Source: Paraburkholderia bryophila
Lineage (GTDB): Bacteria > Pseudomonadota > Gammaproteobacteria > Burkholderiales > Burkholderiaceae
Direction of reading: 5' to 3'
DNA: 64,000 nucleotides
NCBI RefSeq assembly: GCF_003269035.1
Contig: NZ_QLTK01000004.1
Span: 62,001-126,000, forward strand
Shown here: piece after piece, positions 1 to 8,148 of the stretch
Numbering within the stretch: position 1 is the first letter of the stretch
How the letters are laid out: the number at the start of each line of letters is the position of its first letter
Program-made: the position numbers and the translations under genes
Notes under the pieces: model-generated
What the model saw: the letters and a program-made list of their open reading frames with translations, nothing else
What the model was told of the DNA's origin: nothing
Databases searched by the model: none

Positions 1-2
1 GT

Positions 3-803
3 CATCACGACGACGATCACGCCGAGCCGCATCGTTACCGCACCATCTGGCTATCCGACATCCATCTCGGTTCGAGCGGCTGCCAGGCGCCCTATCTGCT
101 CGACTTTCTGCGCCACAACGAGTCGGAGTATCTGTACCTCGTCGGCGACATCATCGACGGCTGGCAGTTGAAGAAGGGCTGGTACTGGCCGCAGGCGCAC
201 AACGACGTGGTGCAGAAAATCCTCCGCAAAGCCCGCAAAGGCACCCAGGTCGTCTACGTGCCCGGCAATCACGACGAAGCCGCGCGCCAGTTCTGCGACC
301 TCGCGTTCGGCGACATCCACGTGCGCGGCGAAGCGTTCCACACGACGCTCGCCGGCAAGCGCCTGTGGATCGTGCACGGCGATCTGTTCGACGGCGTGAT
401 CCAGCACGCCAAATGGCTCGCGTATCTCGGCGACACGCTCTACACGATGATCCTGATCCTGAACCGCTGGTTCAACCGGATCCGCAGCCGGCTCGGCTTC
501 CCGTACTGGTCGCTGTCGCAATACCTGAAGCATCAGGTGAAGAACGCGGTGAATTTCATCTCCTCGTTCGAACGCGTGATGACCGACGAAGCGCGCCGCC
601 GCGGCTGCGACGGCGTGGTTTGCGGACACATCCACAAAGCCGAGATCCGCGACATCGACGGCGTGCTGTATTGCAACGACGGCGACTGGGTCGAAAGTCT
701 TTCCGCGCTGGTCGAGACGTATGAAGGCGAACTCAAGGTGATCTACTGGACTGTGATGCGCTCCCCGGAAGCCAACGTACAAAAGGCTCGGGCGACCGCG
801 TAG
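3..803 (+). CDS. LpxH/PlcP-like metallophosphoesterase, 5' end outside window
   Basis: The reading frame is already open at the window edge, so the start lies upstream; about 266 codons are visible. It shows the calcineurin-type metallophosphatase motif series in order: DIHLG near the start, GDIIDG, GNHDE, HGDLFD and GHIHKAE, which together ligate two metals. It belongs to the COG2908 group usually annotated as UDP-2,3-diacylglucosamine diphosphatase (LpxH). The insert reading LGFPYWSLSQYLK and the neighbouring GT4 and diacylglycerol kinase genes fit better, in my view, with PlcP-type enzymes, which cleave membrane phospholipids to diacylglycerol during phosphate starvation. The family is certain; the substrate is inference. 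The next gene starts 30 bp downstream, so co-transcription is likely. Confidence 0.85.
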   Translation, partial: HHDDDHAEPHRYRTIWLSDIHLGSSGCQAPYLLDFLRHNESEYLYLVGDIIDGWQLKKGWYWPQAHNDVVQKILRKARKGTQVVYVPGNHDEAARQFCDLAFGDIHVRGEAFHTTLAGKRLWIVHGDLFDGVIQHAKWLAYLGDTLYTMILILNRWFNRIRSRLGFPYWSLSQYLKHQVKNAVNFISSFERVMTDEARRRGCDGVVCGHIHKAEIRDIDGVLYCNDGDWVESLSALVETYEGELKVIYWTVMRSPEANVQKARATA

Positions 804-833
804 TCCCTCTTAACTTTCATAGGGCCAACACCG

Positions 834-1865
834 ATGAAGATCATGATCGTCACCGACGCATGGGAACCGCAGGTCAATGGCGTCGTGCGCACGCTGAAAA
901 ACACCACCCGCGAACTCACCGCACTCGGCCACAACGTCGACCTGCTGACGCCGCTCGAATTCAAGACGATCCCCTGCCCGACTTACCCCGAGATCCGCCT
1001 GTCGCTGCTGCCGCGCCGCAAGCTGCACGAACGGATCGACGGGTTCGCGCCCGACGCGCTGCACATTGCCACTGAAGGCCCCCTCGGCATGGCCGCGCGC
1101 AATTACGCGATCAAGCACAAGCTGCCCTTCACGACCGCGTATCACACGCGTTTTCCGGAGTACGTGCAGGCGCGCTTCGGCATTCCGATCGGCCTCACCT
1201 ACAAGTTCCTGCACTGGTTCCATAAACCCTCGCTGGCGGTGATGGCGCCGACGCCGGTGGTCAAGACCGACCTCGAAAAATTCGGCTTCACGAATGTCGT
1301 GCTGTGGACTCGTGGCGTCGATCTGGACATCTTTCACCAGATGGACTCCAAGGTGCTCAACAGCGCGCGGCCGATTTTTCTGTACGTGGGCCGCGTCGCC
1401 GTCGAGAAAAACGTCGAGGCGTTTCTGAAGCTCGACCTGCCCGGCTCGAAATGGGTCGCCGGTGAAGGTCCCGCGCTCGCCGAACTGAAGTCGCGCTATC
1501 CGCAGGCGAATTATCTGGGCGTGCTGACGCAGGCCGAACTGGCCAAGGTGTATGCTGCCGCCGACGTCTTCGTGTTCCCGAGCCGCACCGACACCTTCGG
1601 GCTGGTGCTGCTCGAAGCGCTTGCCTGCGGCACGCCGGTCGCGGCGTATCCCGTCACCGGTCCGATCGACGTGCTCGGCGACGGCGGCGCGGGCGCGATG
1701 CACGAAGACCTGCGCGAGGCCTGCCTCGAAGCCCTGAAGATCGATCGTAACCATGCACGTGCGTGGGCAGAGCGCTTCTCGTGGACCGCGGCCTCGGAAC
1801 AGTTCGCCGCCCATCTGAAGCCGCTGCCGCGCACGTCGTACCGAGAGGAAAGCGCTGCCGCCTGA
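834..1865 (+). CDS. GT4 family glycosyltransferase (Agt/SqdX-like)
   Basis: A 343-residue GT-B glycosyltransferase. The N-terminal Rossmann domain opens with MKIMIVTDAWEPQVNGV, the signature of the group containing SqdX and diacylglycerol glycosyltransferases. The C-terminal nucleotide-sugar domain carries FVFPSRTDTFGLVLLEALA, the E-x7-E-type motif. The subfamily normally transfers a sugar from a nucleotide donor to a lipid such as diacylglycerol on the cytoplasmic face of the membrane. It lies 30 bp after a metallophosphoesterase and 20 bp before a diacylglycerol kinase gene, a combination consistent with phospholipid replacement by glycolipids. Donor and acceptor cannot be read from the sequence. 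The ATG at 834 is the only start that keeps the complete first beta strand. Confidence 0.88.
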   Translation: MKIMIVTDAWEPQVNGVVRTLKNTTRELTALGHNVDLLTPLEFKTIPCPTYPEIRLSLLPRRKLHERIDGFAPDALHIATEGPLGMAARNYAIKHKLPFTTAYHTRFPEYVQARFGIPIGLTYKFLHWFHKPSLAVMAPTPVVKTDLEKFGFTNVVLWTRGVDLDIFHQMDSKVLNSARPIFLYVGRVAVEKNVEAFLKLDLPGSKWVAGEGPALAELKSRYPQANYLGVLTQAELAKVYAAADVFVFPSRTDTFGLVLLEALACGTPVAAYPVTGPIDVLGDGGAGAMHEDLREACLEALKIDRNHARAWAERFSWTAASEQFAAHLKPLPRTSYREESAAA

Positions 1866-1885
1866 CGCGGCGCGCCGAGCTGTCC

Positions 1886-2578
1886 ATGCCAATCAGACAA
1901 TCCACCGCGGCGCGCGCCACCCCCCGCGCGCTACGCGCTATCGACGGCGCGAGCGAGGCGACGAACATCGAACCGTTCGACGACGTGAGCGAACCCGGCA
2001 CGCCGGATCATGCGGAGCGCGCGCCGGGATTGAACGGCGTGAACGGCGCTCACGGTGCGACCCATGCGGGGGCAAACCACGCGCACACCAACGACGCGCA
2101 CACGCGTGACGCCAGCGATATCAGCGACACCAGCGACACCGCGCACGAACCGCTCAGCCCCGACGATCCGCTCGCGCCGCTGCCCTTCAATCCGTACAAA
2201 GGCAATCGCGGCCTTACCCGCGCGTGGCACGCGATGAAAAACTCGCTCGCCGGGTTTCGCGTCGCGATCCGCGAAGAAAGCGCGTTCCGTCAGGAATTGA
2301 CGCTCGCGGCGATCCTGATTCCGTGCGGTGTGCTGGTGCCGGTCGAACCCGTGTCGCGCGTGCTGCTGCTCGGCTCGGTGCTGCTGGTGCTGATCGTCGA
2401 GTTGCTGAACTCGAGCGTGGAAGCCGCGATCGATCGCATCTCGCTGGAACGTCATGAACTGTCGCGTCGCGCGAAGGACCTCGGCAGCGCGGCGGTGATG
2501 GTCGCGCTCGGCATGTGCGTGATGACGTGGGGGCTGATCGTGGGGCCGCTCGTCGTGCATTGGATCCGCGCGTGGTGA
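1886..2578 (+). CDS. dgkA: Diacylglycerol kinase with long N-terminal extension
   Basis: From ATG 1886 the product is 230 residues. The last 130 or so are a normal DgkA: three membrane helices and the conserved stretch VELLNSSVEAAIDRISLERH followed by HELSRRAKDLGSAAV, which holds the catalytic glutamates. It phosphorylates diacylglycerol to phosphatidic acid in the inner membrane. The first 95 or so residues are low-complexity, rich in Ala, His, Thr and Asp, with short Asp-Thr-Ser repeats (about 2085-2150), and are absent from classical 120-residue DgkA. A later non-ATG start is possible, but the reading frame stays open and the 20-bp gap to the upstream gene supports 1886. Its job here may be to recycle diacylglycerol made by the two upstream genes. 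Confidence 0.87.
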   Translation: MPIRQSTAARATPRALRAIDGASEATNIEPFDDVSEPGTPDHAERAPGLNGVNGAHGATHAGANHAHTNDAHTRDASDISDTSDTAHEPLSPDDPLAPLPFNPYKGNRGLTRAWHAMKNSLAGFRVAIREESAFRQELTLAAILIPCGVLVPVEPVSRVLLLGSVLLVLIVELLNSSVEAAIDRISLERHELSRRAKDLGSAAVMVALGMCVMTWGLIVGPLVVHWIRAW

Positions 2579-2699
2579 TGGCAACTTTGCGCGCATAGCG
2601 TGCAAAACACCGTGAAAACAGGCGAAAAATACAGCGAAAGCGCTGGCGCAAGGCGTCCGAAAGAATGAAAACCCTGAGTATCTGCTTGGTATAAGAACG

Positions 2700-2720
2700 G
2701 TCGGTTTATAATCGTCCGAC
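2700..2720 (+). promoter_or_regulatory. Promoter -10 inside an inverted repeat (tetR-family gene)
   Basis: A perfect TATAAT lies at 2707-2712. It sits between GTCGG (2700-2704) and CCGAC (2716-2720), an inverted repeat with an 11-bp gap. A weak -35 such as CTTGGT lies about 16 bp upstream. A repressor bound here would cover the -10, which suggests autorepression by the TetR-type protein encoded at 2888. The promoter is seen in sequence; the operator role is inference. Confidence 0.5.
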
Positions 2721-2727
2721 AGTCCCA

Positions 2728-2789
2728 CAAGAAAACGCTGGGCCGCCCCCAGGTTTTCTTGCCCCACAGGGATCTGCCGCACACGGCAG
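2728..2789 (+). promoter_or_regulatory. Two consecutive stem-loops in the 5' leader of the TetR-type gene
   Basis: Hairpin 1 (2728-2761) pairs CAAGAAAAC with GTTTTCTTG and, inside it, CTGGG with CCCAG around a CCGCC loop. Hairpin 2 (2774-2789) pairs CTGCCG with CGGCAG around CACA. If transcription starts near 2720, both sit at the beginning of a leader of about 168 nt before the ATG at 2888. Hairpin 1 could instead be the terminator of the lipid operon ending at 2578, although its trailing T tract is interrupted. The rest of 2579-2887 shows no gene. Confidence 0.5.
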
Positions 2790-2887
2790 GTTTGAGGGCA
2801 CTCAATATACCAACCGCGTCCGGGTGGATCACGCAGCAGCGGCATGCCGCCCAAGCGCCCAGCCCGGCGAAACCAGGGCCGGACGAC

Positions 2888-3613
2888 ATGGAAGCCAAAC
2901 CTCCCCGCCGCACGCGCGAACGGATTCTCGAACTCTCGTTGAAGCTGTTCAACGAAATCGGCGAGCCGAACGTCACGACGACGACGATCGCCGAGGAAAT
3001 GGAAATCAGTCCAGGCAACCTGTACTACCACTTCCGCAACAAAGACGACATCATCAACAGCATCTTCAGCCAGTTCGAGCAGGAGATCGAAAAGCGTCTG
3101 CGTTTCCCCGACGACCATCGCGCCACCATCGACGAAATGTGGTCGTACCTGCAGTACATGGTCGATTTCACATGGCGCTACCGTTTTCTGTATCGTGATC
3201 TGAACGACCTGCTGGCGCGCAATCGTACGCTCGAAACACACTTCAAGCAGATCATCAGTCACAAGGTGCGTTTTGCCAGCCAGTTCTGCGAGCAACTCGT
3301 CGCCGACGGCGAAATGGTCGTCACGCCGGAAGAGCTGAACGTGATCGCCACGAACGTCGGCGTGATCGGCACCTACTGGCTGTCGTACCAGTTCGTGATG
3401 AACCCGCGCAAATACAACGAGCAGGAAGCGATGCGCGCGGAGCTGCATCAGGTGAGCGTGCAGATCGTGTCGCTGATGGCACCTTATCTGCGCGGCCGCT
3501 CGCGGCAGATTTTCGACGACCTCGTGTCGGGCAAGCTGCCCAAGCGCGAGTTTTACGACTACCTGCCACCGAAGGAAGGCGCCGCGCCCCGCAACGAACC
3601 GAAGGACGTTTGA
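2888..3613 (+). CDS. TetR/AcrR family transcriptional regulator
   Basis: A 241-residue protein. Residues 8-60 form the TetR helix-turn-helix: RTRERILELSLKLFNEIG, then TTTTIAEEMEISPGNLYYHF with the recognition helix and the typical YYHF...K end. The remaining 180 residues are the helical ligand and dimer domain, with no recognisable inducer class. ATG 2888 was chosen because the domain begins a few residues later and the upstream part of the same frame is structured leader. The stop overlaps the region just before the next gene (2 bp gap), so it is probably co-transcribed with the LOG-family gene. The palindromic promoter at 2700-2720 suggests autoregulation. Confidence 0.88.
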   Translation: MEAKPPRRTRERILELSLKLFNEIGEPNVTTTTIAEEMEISPGNLYYHFRNKDDIINSIFSQFEQEIEKRLRFPDDHRATIDEMWSYLQYMVDFTWRYRFLYRDLNDLLARNRTLETHFKQIISHKVRFASQFCEQLVADGEMVVTPEELNVIATNVGVIGTYWLSYQFVMNPRKYNEQEAMRAELHQVSVQIVSLMAPYLRGRSRQIFDDLVSGKLPKREFYDYLPPKEGAAPRNEPKDV

Positions 3614-3615
3614 GC

Positions 3616-4200
3616 ATGAAGTCGGTGTGTGTGTATTGCGGCTCCGCGAACGGAGCCAAACCGCTGTACGCGGACGCGGCGCGCGCGTTCGGCCGGGCAC
3701 TGGTGCAAGCCGATCTCGCGCTGGTCTATGGCGGCGGCAAGGTCGGCCTGATGGGCGTGATCGCCGACACGGTCATGGCCGAAGGCGGCCGCGCGATCGG
3801 TGTGATTCCCGAGTTGCTGGTCAACAAGGAAGTCGGCCATGACGGGCTGACCGAATTGCACGTGGTGCCCGACATGCACCATCGCAAGAAGATGATGGCC
3901 GATCTGTCCGACGCGTTCGTCGCGATGCCGGGCGGCGCGGGCACGCTCGAAGAGTTTTTCGAGGTGTACACGTGGGCGCAGCTCGGCTATCACCAGAAGC
4001 CGGTGGCGCTGCTGAATATCGACAGCTTCTACGATCCGTTGATCAGCCTGCTGCAGCACACGGTGGAAGAAGGCTTCATGCGTCAGACCTACTTCGACAT
4101 CCTGCAGGTGGATGCCGAACCGGTCGAACTGATCGGCAAGCTGCAACGCTATCAACCGCCCATCAGCGACAAGTGGGCGATCAACCGCGACGCGGTCTGA
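3616..4200 (+). CDS. LOG family cytokinin-type nucleotide phosphoribohydrolase
   Basis: A 194-residue Rossmann-fold protein with both signatures of the LOG family: GGGKVGLMG near residue 41 and PGGAGTLEEFFEV near residue 100. Family members hydrolyse N6-modified or plain nucleoside 5'-monophosphates to base and ribose 5-phosphate; they were formerly mis-annotated as lysine decarboxylases. The length matches the family. The ATG at 3616 follows the upstream TGA by 2 bp, implying translational coupling to the TetR-type gene. The substrate (cytokinin nucleotide versus AMP) cannot be told from sequence. Confidence 0.9.
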   Translation: MKSVCVYCGSANGAKPLYADAARAFGRALVQADLALVYGGGKVGLMGVIADTVMAEGGRAIGVIPELLVNKEVGHDGLTELHVVPDMHHRKKMMADLSDAFVAMPGGAGTLEEFFEVYTWAQLGYHQKPVALLNIDSFYDPLISLLQHTVEEGFMRQTYFDILQVDAEPVELIGKLQRYQPPISDKWAINRDAV

Positions 4201-4258
4201 ATCTCGAAGTTTGAAGTTCGAAGCGGGGCGCGCTGCGCACCCCGCCAACGGGACTCCC

Positions 4259-5005
4259 ATGACGAAAACGGTTCTGATCACAGGCGGCAGCCGCGGTATC
4301 GGCCGTGCGACCGCGCGGTTACTGGGCGCGCTCGGCTGGTCCGTCGGTGTGAACTACGCGAACAACCGTGCGGCGGCTGAAGCCACCGCTGCCGAGGTCG
4401 AACGCGCCGGGGGCCACGCCTTGCCGATTGCCGGCGACGTCGCCAGCGAAACCGACGTGATCGCCCTGTTCGACACGCTGCAGCAGGCCTACGGCCGCAT
4501 CGACGCGCTCGTCAACAACGCCGGAATTGTCGCGCCGTCGAGCCAGCTTGCCGACATGGACCTCGCGCGCCTGAAGCGCATGTTCGACGTCAACGTGCTC
4601 GGCGCGTACCTGTGTGCGCGCGAAGCGGCGCGCCGCATGTCGACGGCTCGCGGCGGTGCAGGCGGGGTGATCGTCAACGTGTCGTCGGCGGCGGCGCGGC
4701 TGGGTTCGCCGAACGAATACGTCGACTACGCGGGGTCGAAAGGCGCGGTCGACACGCTGACGCTAGGTCTCGCCAAGGAGCTCGGCCCGCAAGGCGTACG
4801 CGTGAACGCGGTGCGCCCTGGCCTGATCGATACTGAAATCCACGCGAGCGGCGGTAAGCCGGAGCGCGCCGCCCAGCTCGGCGCGGCCACGCCGTTGGGG
4901 CGTCCCGGCAGTGCCGACGAAGTGGCGCAATCCATCGTCTGGCTGCTGAGCGACGCTGCGTCGTACGTGACGGGCGCACTGCTCGACGTTGCCGGCGGTC
5001 GCTGA
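4259..5005 (+). CDS. SDR family NAD(P)H oxidoreductase (FabG-like)
   Basis: A 248-residue classical short-chain dehydrogenase/reductase. It shows the cofactor motif TGGSRGIG near residue 8, NNAG near residue 86, the catalytic Ser in VNVSSAAARLG, and the Tyr-x3-Lys pair in YVDYAGSKGAV. The C-terminal GALLDVAGGR is typical. Position 37 onwards (NYANNRAAAEA) suggests NADP preference, since an acidic residue is missing at the end of the second beta strand. The start at ATG 4259 puts the Rossmann motif at the usual place. It lies 58 bp after the LOG gene and is followed by a strong hairpin. The substrate is unknown. Confidence 0.88.
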   Translation: MTKTVLITGGSRGIGRATARLLGALGWSVGVNYANNRAAAEATAAEVERAGGHALPIAGDVASETDVIALFDTLQQAYGRIDALVNNAGIVAPSSQLADMDLARLKRMFDVNVLGAYLCAREAARRMSTARGGAGGVIVNVSSAAARLGSPNEYVDYAGSKGAVDTLTLGLAKELGPQGVRVNAVRPGLIDTEIHASGGKPERAAQLGAATPLGRPGSADEVAQSIVWLLSDAASYVTGALLDVAGGR

Positions 5006-5013
5006 GCGTCGTT

Positions 5014-5038
5014 GCTCCTCGCGCCGGCTGCGAGGAGC
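5014..5038 (+). terminator. Hairpin terminator after the SDR gene
   Basis: GCTCCTCGC (5014-5022) and GCGAGGAGC (5030-5038) form a perfect 9-bp stem with a 7-nt loop, 9 bp after the stop codon. A T-rich stretch follows some 15 nt later (CTGTTTTTAATGG). It probably ends the TetR-LOG-SDR transcript. Confidence 0.6.
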
Positions 5039-5399
5039 GGCTGCCCCTTCCTGTTTTTAATGGTCGCTCAGCGCGGCTCGTGTCCTTCAGACCGCCATTC
5101 CTGCTTCCCGCCTGTTTCCCGCCCACCGCATCTCGCGACTTTCAGCGCCGCGTTTTCATTCCGCGCCAGCCGTTTCTCGCGCCTCTCTTTCCCCCCTTCC
5201 TTACAGATTCCTACTGGTTTGACGAGGAATCCCGGTCAAGCGTGAAATTGCCGCGCCGATTCGCGCATTTCCTGTAATTGACAGTAATAAACTCGGACTA
5301 CAATCGCTGCGAGTCGCACGGCATGCAAGCGCCCGCGACCTCTGGCAATAAACATCAGTAAGCGGCCTATGTTGCCGCCTACGGCGATTAGAGATCTTC
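5039..5399. other. Intergenic region before the membrane glycosyltransferase
   Basis: No coding pattern is visible. The stretch is pyrimidine-rich from about 5080 to 5215 and becomes A+T-richer towards a promoter candidate at 5278-5304. Confidence 0.5.
5278..5304 (+). promoter_or_regulatory. Sigma70-like promoter
   Basis: TTGACA (5278-5283) and TACAAT (5299-5304) are near-consensus, separated by 15 bp, shorter than the ideal 17. It lies 95 bp upstream of the ATG at 5400. Confidence 0.45.
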
Positions 5400-7442
5400 A
5401 TGCAAGAAAACCCATCCGCGCCGTTGGGCACGGCGGCTGTCGCGCTCGCGGCAGCCGCGTCGTCCGGTCCAGCCGGCGGCGTTCAGGAAAACGTGCGGGC
5501 CGGCTCGGCACAGTTTGCCGAAAGCGGCGCCGGAGCGCATGCAACGGCGGGCAAAGGCGCAAGCACAAGCGCAGGCACGAGCACTGGCACGCCCAACGGC
5601 CTCTTTGCCGATGCGGGTGCCCCCAGCCAACCGGCGCCGCCCGCCGCGCCGCCGCGCCCTGCCGATCGCGGCGCGCGGCGCTGGCGCGCGCTCGCGAAGG
5701 CGCGTCCGTTGCGCTGGATCGTCGCGCTGGCCATCCTGTGCGCGTGGATTCTGCCCGGCATTCTCGGTCATGAGCCGTGGAAGCAGGACGAGACCTACAC
5801 CTTCGGCATCATCCAGCACATGCTCGACACCGGCGATCTGGTGGTGCCGACCAACGCCGGTCAACCCTTCGTCGAAAAACCGCCGATCTACGACTGGGTC
5901 GCCGCCGGACTGGCGTGGATGTTCGGCCGCTACCTGCCCTTGCACGACGCGGCGCGTCTGGCGAGCGCGCTATTCGCCGCGGTGACCGTCTACTACACCG
6001 CGCGCGTCGCGCGGCGCGCGGTGAACGCGGCGAGCTGGTTCGATCTGCGTGTGATTGGCACGCTCGCGTTGTTCGCCAGCACGCTGGTGGTCGTCAAGCA
6101 CGTACACGACATGATGACCGACGTCGCGTTGATGGCCGGCGCCGCGCTCGGCTTCTGCGGCCTGTTCGAACTGGTGCTGGTGCATTTGCGCGACGAGGCG
6201 CGCCTGTTGCCGGTCGACGTGCGTCGCCGGCGCGACACCGTGCGCCGTGCCGCAGCCCTGTTCGGCGCGGGCGTCGGCGTGTCGCTGCTGGCCAAGGGGC
6301 TGTTCGTGCCGCTGGTCTTCGGCGCGACCACCTTCGCGGTGCTGGTGCTGTATCCGGCCTGCCGCAGCCGCAACTTCGCCGGCGCGCTCGGCGTGGCCGC
6401 GCTGGTCTGCGCACCGTTCGCGCTGATCTGGCCGATCTGCTTCTACCTGCGCTCCGAGCCGCTCTTCATGGTGTGGCTGTGGGATAACAATGTCGGCCGC
6501 TTTTTCGGTTTTTCGGTGGCGCAACTCGGCTCCGAAAGCGAGAGCCGGCTGTTCGTGTTGCGCACCGTGTTGAGCGTAGGCTTTCCGGTGGCGCCGCTCG
6601 CGCTGGTCGCGCTCGTCGGCGGCGCATGGCGGCGCTGGCGCGATCCGCGCGTGGCGCTGCCGGCGATCTTCGCGTGCACGGGTTTCGTGGTGCTGCAAAG
6701 CTCGGCGACGATCCGCGAGCTGTACATCCTGCCGTTCATCGCCCCGCTCGCGCTGCTGGCCATGCAGGGCGTGGAACGGCTGCCGCGCCGTCTGCATATC
6801 GTCTGGGACATGACGAGCCGCGTGCTGTTCGGCAGCACGGCGGCGCTCGCGTGGATCATCTGGTCGATCATGACCAGCCCGGCCAACACGCATGCGTCGC
6901 TGCACCGGCTCGGCCGCTGGCTGCCGCTCGATTGGGTGCTGCCGGTCAAACCCGGCCTGATCGCCGCCGCGCTGGCCATGACGCTCGGCTGGCTGTGGCT
7001 GCTGCCGGTTTTCAAGTTCACCGGCAAATGGCGCGGCGTGCTGAGCTGGTGCGCCGGCGCGATTCTGGCGTGGGGGCTGGTGAGCACGCTGCTGTTGCCC
7101 TGGCTCGACTATGGCAAGAGCTATCGCGCGGTGTTCGAAGACCTCGGCGCGAAGATGAATATCGAGTGGAACGACGGCGACTGCATGGCGAGCAGCGCGC
7201 TCGGTGAATCCGAAGCGCCGATGCTGTACTACTACACCGGCATCGAGCATCAGCCGACGGCCGATACCCGCTCGACCGCGTGCACGTGGCTGATCATGCA
7301 AAGCCGCCGTGACAACGCCAAAGCGCCGGAAGGCGACGACTGGCGCCTGTTCTGGTCAGGCGCGCGGCCAGGCGACACGGATGAGTTGCTGCGGGTGTTC
7401 GTGCGTACGCCGACTGCGGATGTAAATGGGGGCGGCGACTAG
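5400..7442 (+). CDS. ArnT/PMT-like integral membrane glycosyltransferase (GT39/83)
   Basis: A 680-residue GT-C enzyme. After about 95 low-complexity, Ala/Gly/Thr-rich residues the membrane part begins; the first periplasmic loop contains the essential acidic pair region ILGHEPWKQDETYTFG and PFVEKPPIYDW, as in ArnT, which moves an aminoarabinose from undecaprenyl phosphate to lipid A. Around a dozen hydrophobic segments follow, ending in a small periplasmic domain (about residues 570-680). The DE pair suggests an active lipid-linked sugar transferase; the acceptor is unknown. The N-terminal extension is unusual, and a start nearer residue 90 is possible, but ATG 5400 has a GAGAT element just upstream. 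Confidence 0.83.
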   Translation: MQENPSAPLGTAAVALAAAASSGPAGGVQENVRAGSAQFAESGAGAHATAGKGASTSAGTSTGTPNGLFADAGAPSQPAPPAAPPRPADRGARRWRALAKARPLRWIVALAILCAWILPGILGHEPWKQDETYTFGIIQHMLDTGDLVVPTNAGQPFVEKPPIYDWVAAGLAWMFGRYLPLHDAARLASALFAAVTVYYTARVARRAVNAASWFDLRVIGTLALFASTLVVVKHVHDMMTDVALMAGAALGFCGLFELVLVHLRDEARLLPVDVRRRRDTVRRAAALFGAGVGVSLLAKGLFVPLVFGATTFAVLVLYPACRSRNFAGALGVAALVCAPFALIWPICFYLRSEPLFMVWLWDNNVGRFFGFSVAQLGSESESRLFVLRTVLSVGFPVAPLALVALVGGAWRRWRDPRVALPAIFACTGFVVLQSSATIRELYILPFIAPLALLAMQGVERLPRRLHIVWDMTSRVLFGSTAALAWIIWSIMTSPANTHASLHRLGRWLPLDWVLPVKPGLIAAALAMTLGWLWLLPVFKFTGKWRGVLSWCAGAILAWGLVSTLLLPWLDYGKSYRAVFEDLGAKMNIEWNDGDCMASSALGESEAPMLYYYTGIEHQPTADTRSTACTWLIMQSRRDNAKAPEGDDWRLFWSGARPGDTDELLRVFVRTPTADVNGGGD

Positions 7443-7458
7443 AACCGCACGCTGCTGC

Positions 7459-7478
7459 CGGACGCGTGAGCGTGTCCG
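7459..7478. terminator. Hairpin between convergent genes
   Basis: CGGACGCG and CGTGTCCG, one mismatch, form an 8-bp stem around TGAG between two convergent genes (ends at 7442 and 7510). A TTCTT tract follows on the plus strand. Likely a weak bidirectional terminator. Confidence 0.4.
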
Positions 7479-7509
7479 TTCTTGTCCTCGAGCGGGCCGC
7501 GCCACCCGC

Positions 7510-8148
7510 CTAGAACGACGACCCCGGTTGGCGCAGAAACGCGAGTTCTTCCGCCGTCGACTCACGCCCCAGCAACGCATTGCGATGGGGAAAGCGTCCG
7601 AACCGCTCGATGATTTCCGCGTGCCGCAGGGCGGAGCGGTAATACGATCTGCCCTGCGGCTCCGCCTTCAGGCGAGTGAACAGGCGCAGCGATTCGTGCT
7701 GGCTGGCGAGCGTTTCATCGTGTTCGAACGGCAGATACGCGAACGCACGATGATGCGCGCCTGGCAATAAAAGGTCGGCGCCGCTTGCGACCATCTGCTG
7801 CGCGATCTGCAAAGCCTGGTGGTCCGCGGCGAACGCGCGCGGCGTGTTGCGATGACAGTTGCGCGAAAACTGATCCAGCACGACGATCAACGCCAGCGCA
7901 CCGAGCGGCGTTCGTGCCCAGTCGTCGAGCCGTGCTTCGCGCGCCGCGTCGATCAACGCGCCGAAGCGTTCGCGCAACAGCGTGTCGAAAGCTTCGTTGC
8001 GGGAGAACCAGCGCTTATGCGCGTGGCCGAACCCCGGCGTACCCGGCGCGCCGAACCAGCAGTCGAGCACGGCGCGCGCTTCGGGCGCGAGCGACGCATA
8101 GTCCGCGCCCGCCGCCGTACCCGGTGCCGCGCCGGCCCCTTCAACCAT
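7510..8148 (-). CDS. DUF924 family protein
   Basis: A 212-residue helical protein matching the DUF924 family by its WFGAPG start, the RWF...FD segment, LDQFSRNCHRNTPRAFA near residue 95 and YLPFEHDE near residue 135. It has no signal peptide and no known biochemical role; the fold is TPR-like. ATG 8148 overlaps the last 8 bp of the truncated-hemoglobin gene, so the two are translationally coupled. An upstream in-frame extension exists but runs entirely through the globin gene and is not credible. Confidence 0.85.
   Translation of the reverse strand: MVEGAGAAPGTAAGADYASLAPEARAVLDCWFGAPGTPGFGHAHKRWFSRNEAFDTLLRERFGALIDAAREARLDDWARTPLGALALIVVLDQFSRNCHRNTPRAFAADHQALQIAQQMVASGADLLLPGAHHRAFAYLPFEHDETLASQHESLRLFTRLKAEPQGRSYYRSALRHAEIIERFGRFPHRNALLGRESTAEELAFLRQPGSSF

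Noticed and set aside
1931..3700. 589-codon minus-strand open frame
   Set aside because: It crosses dgkA, tetR and the LOG gene in antisense, and its composition is Arg/His-rich without recognisable domain.
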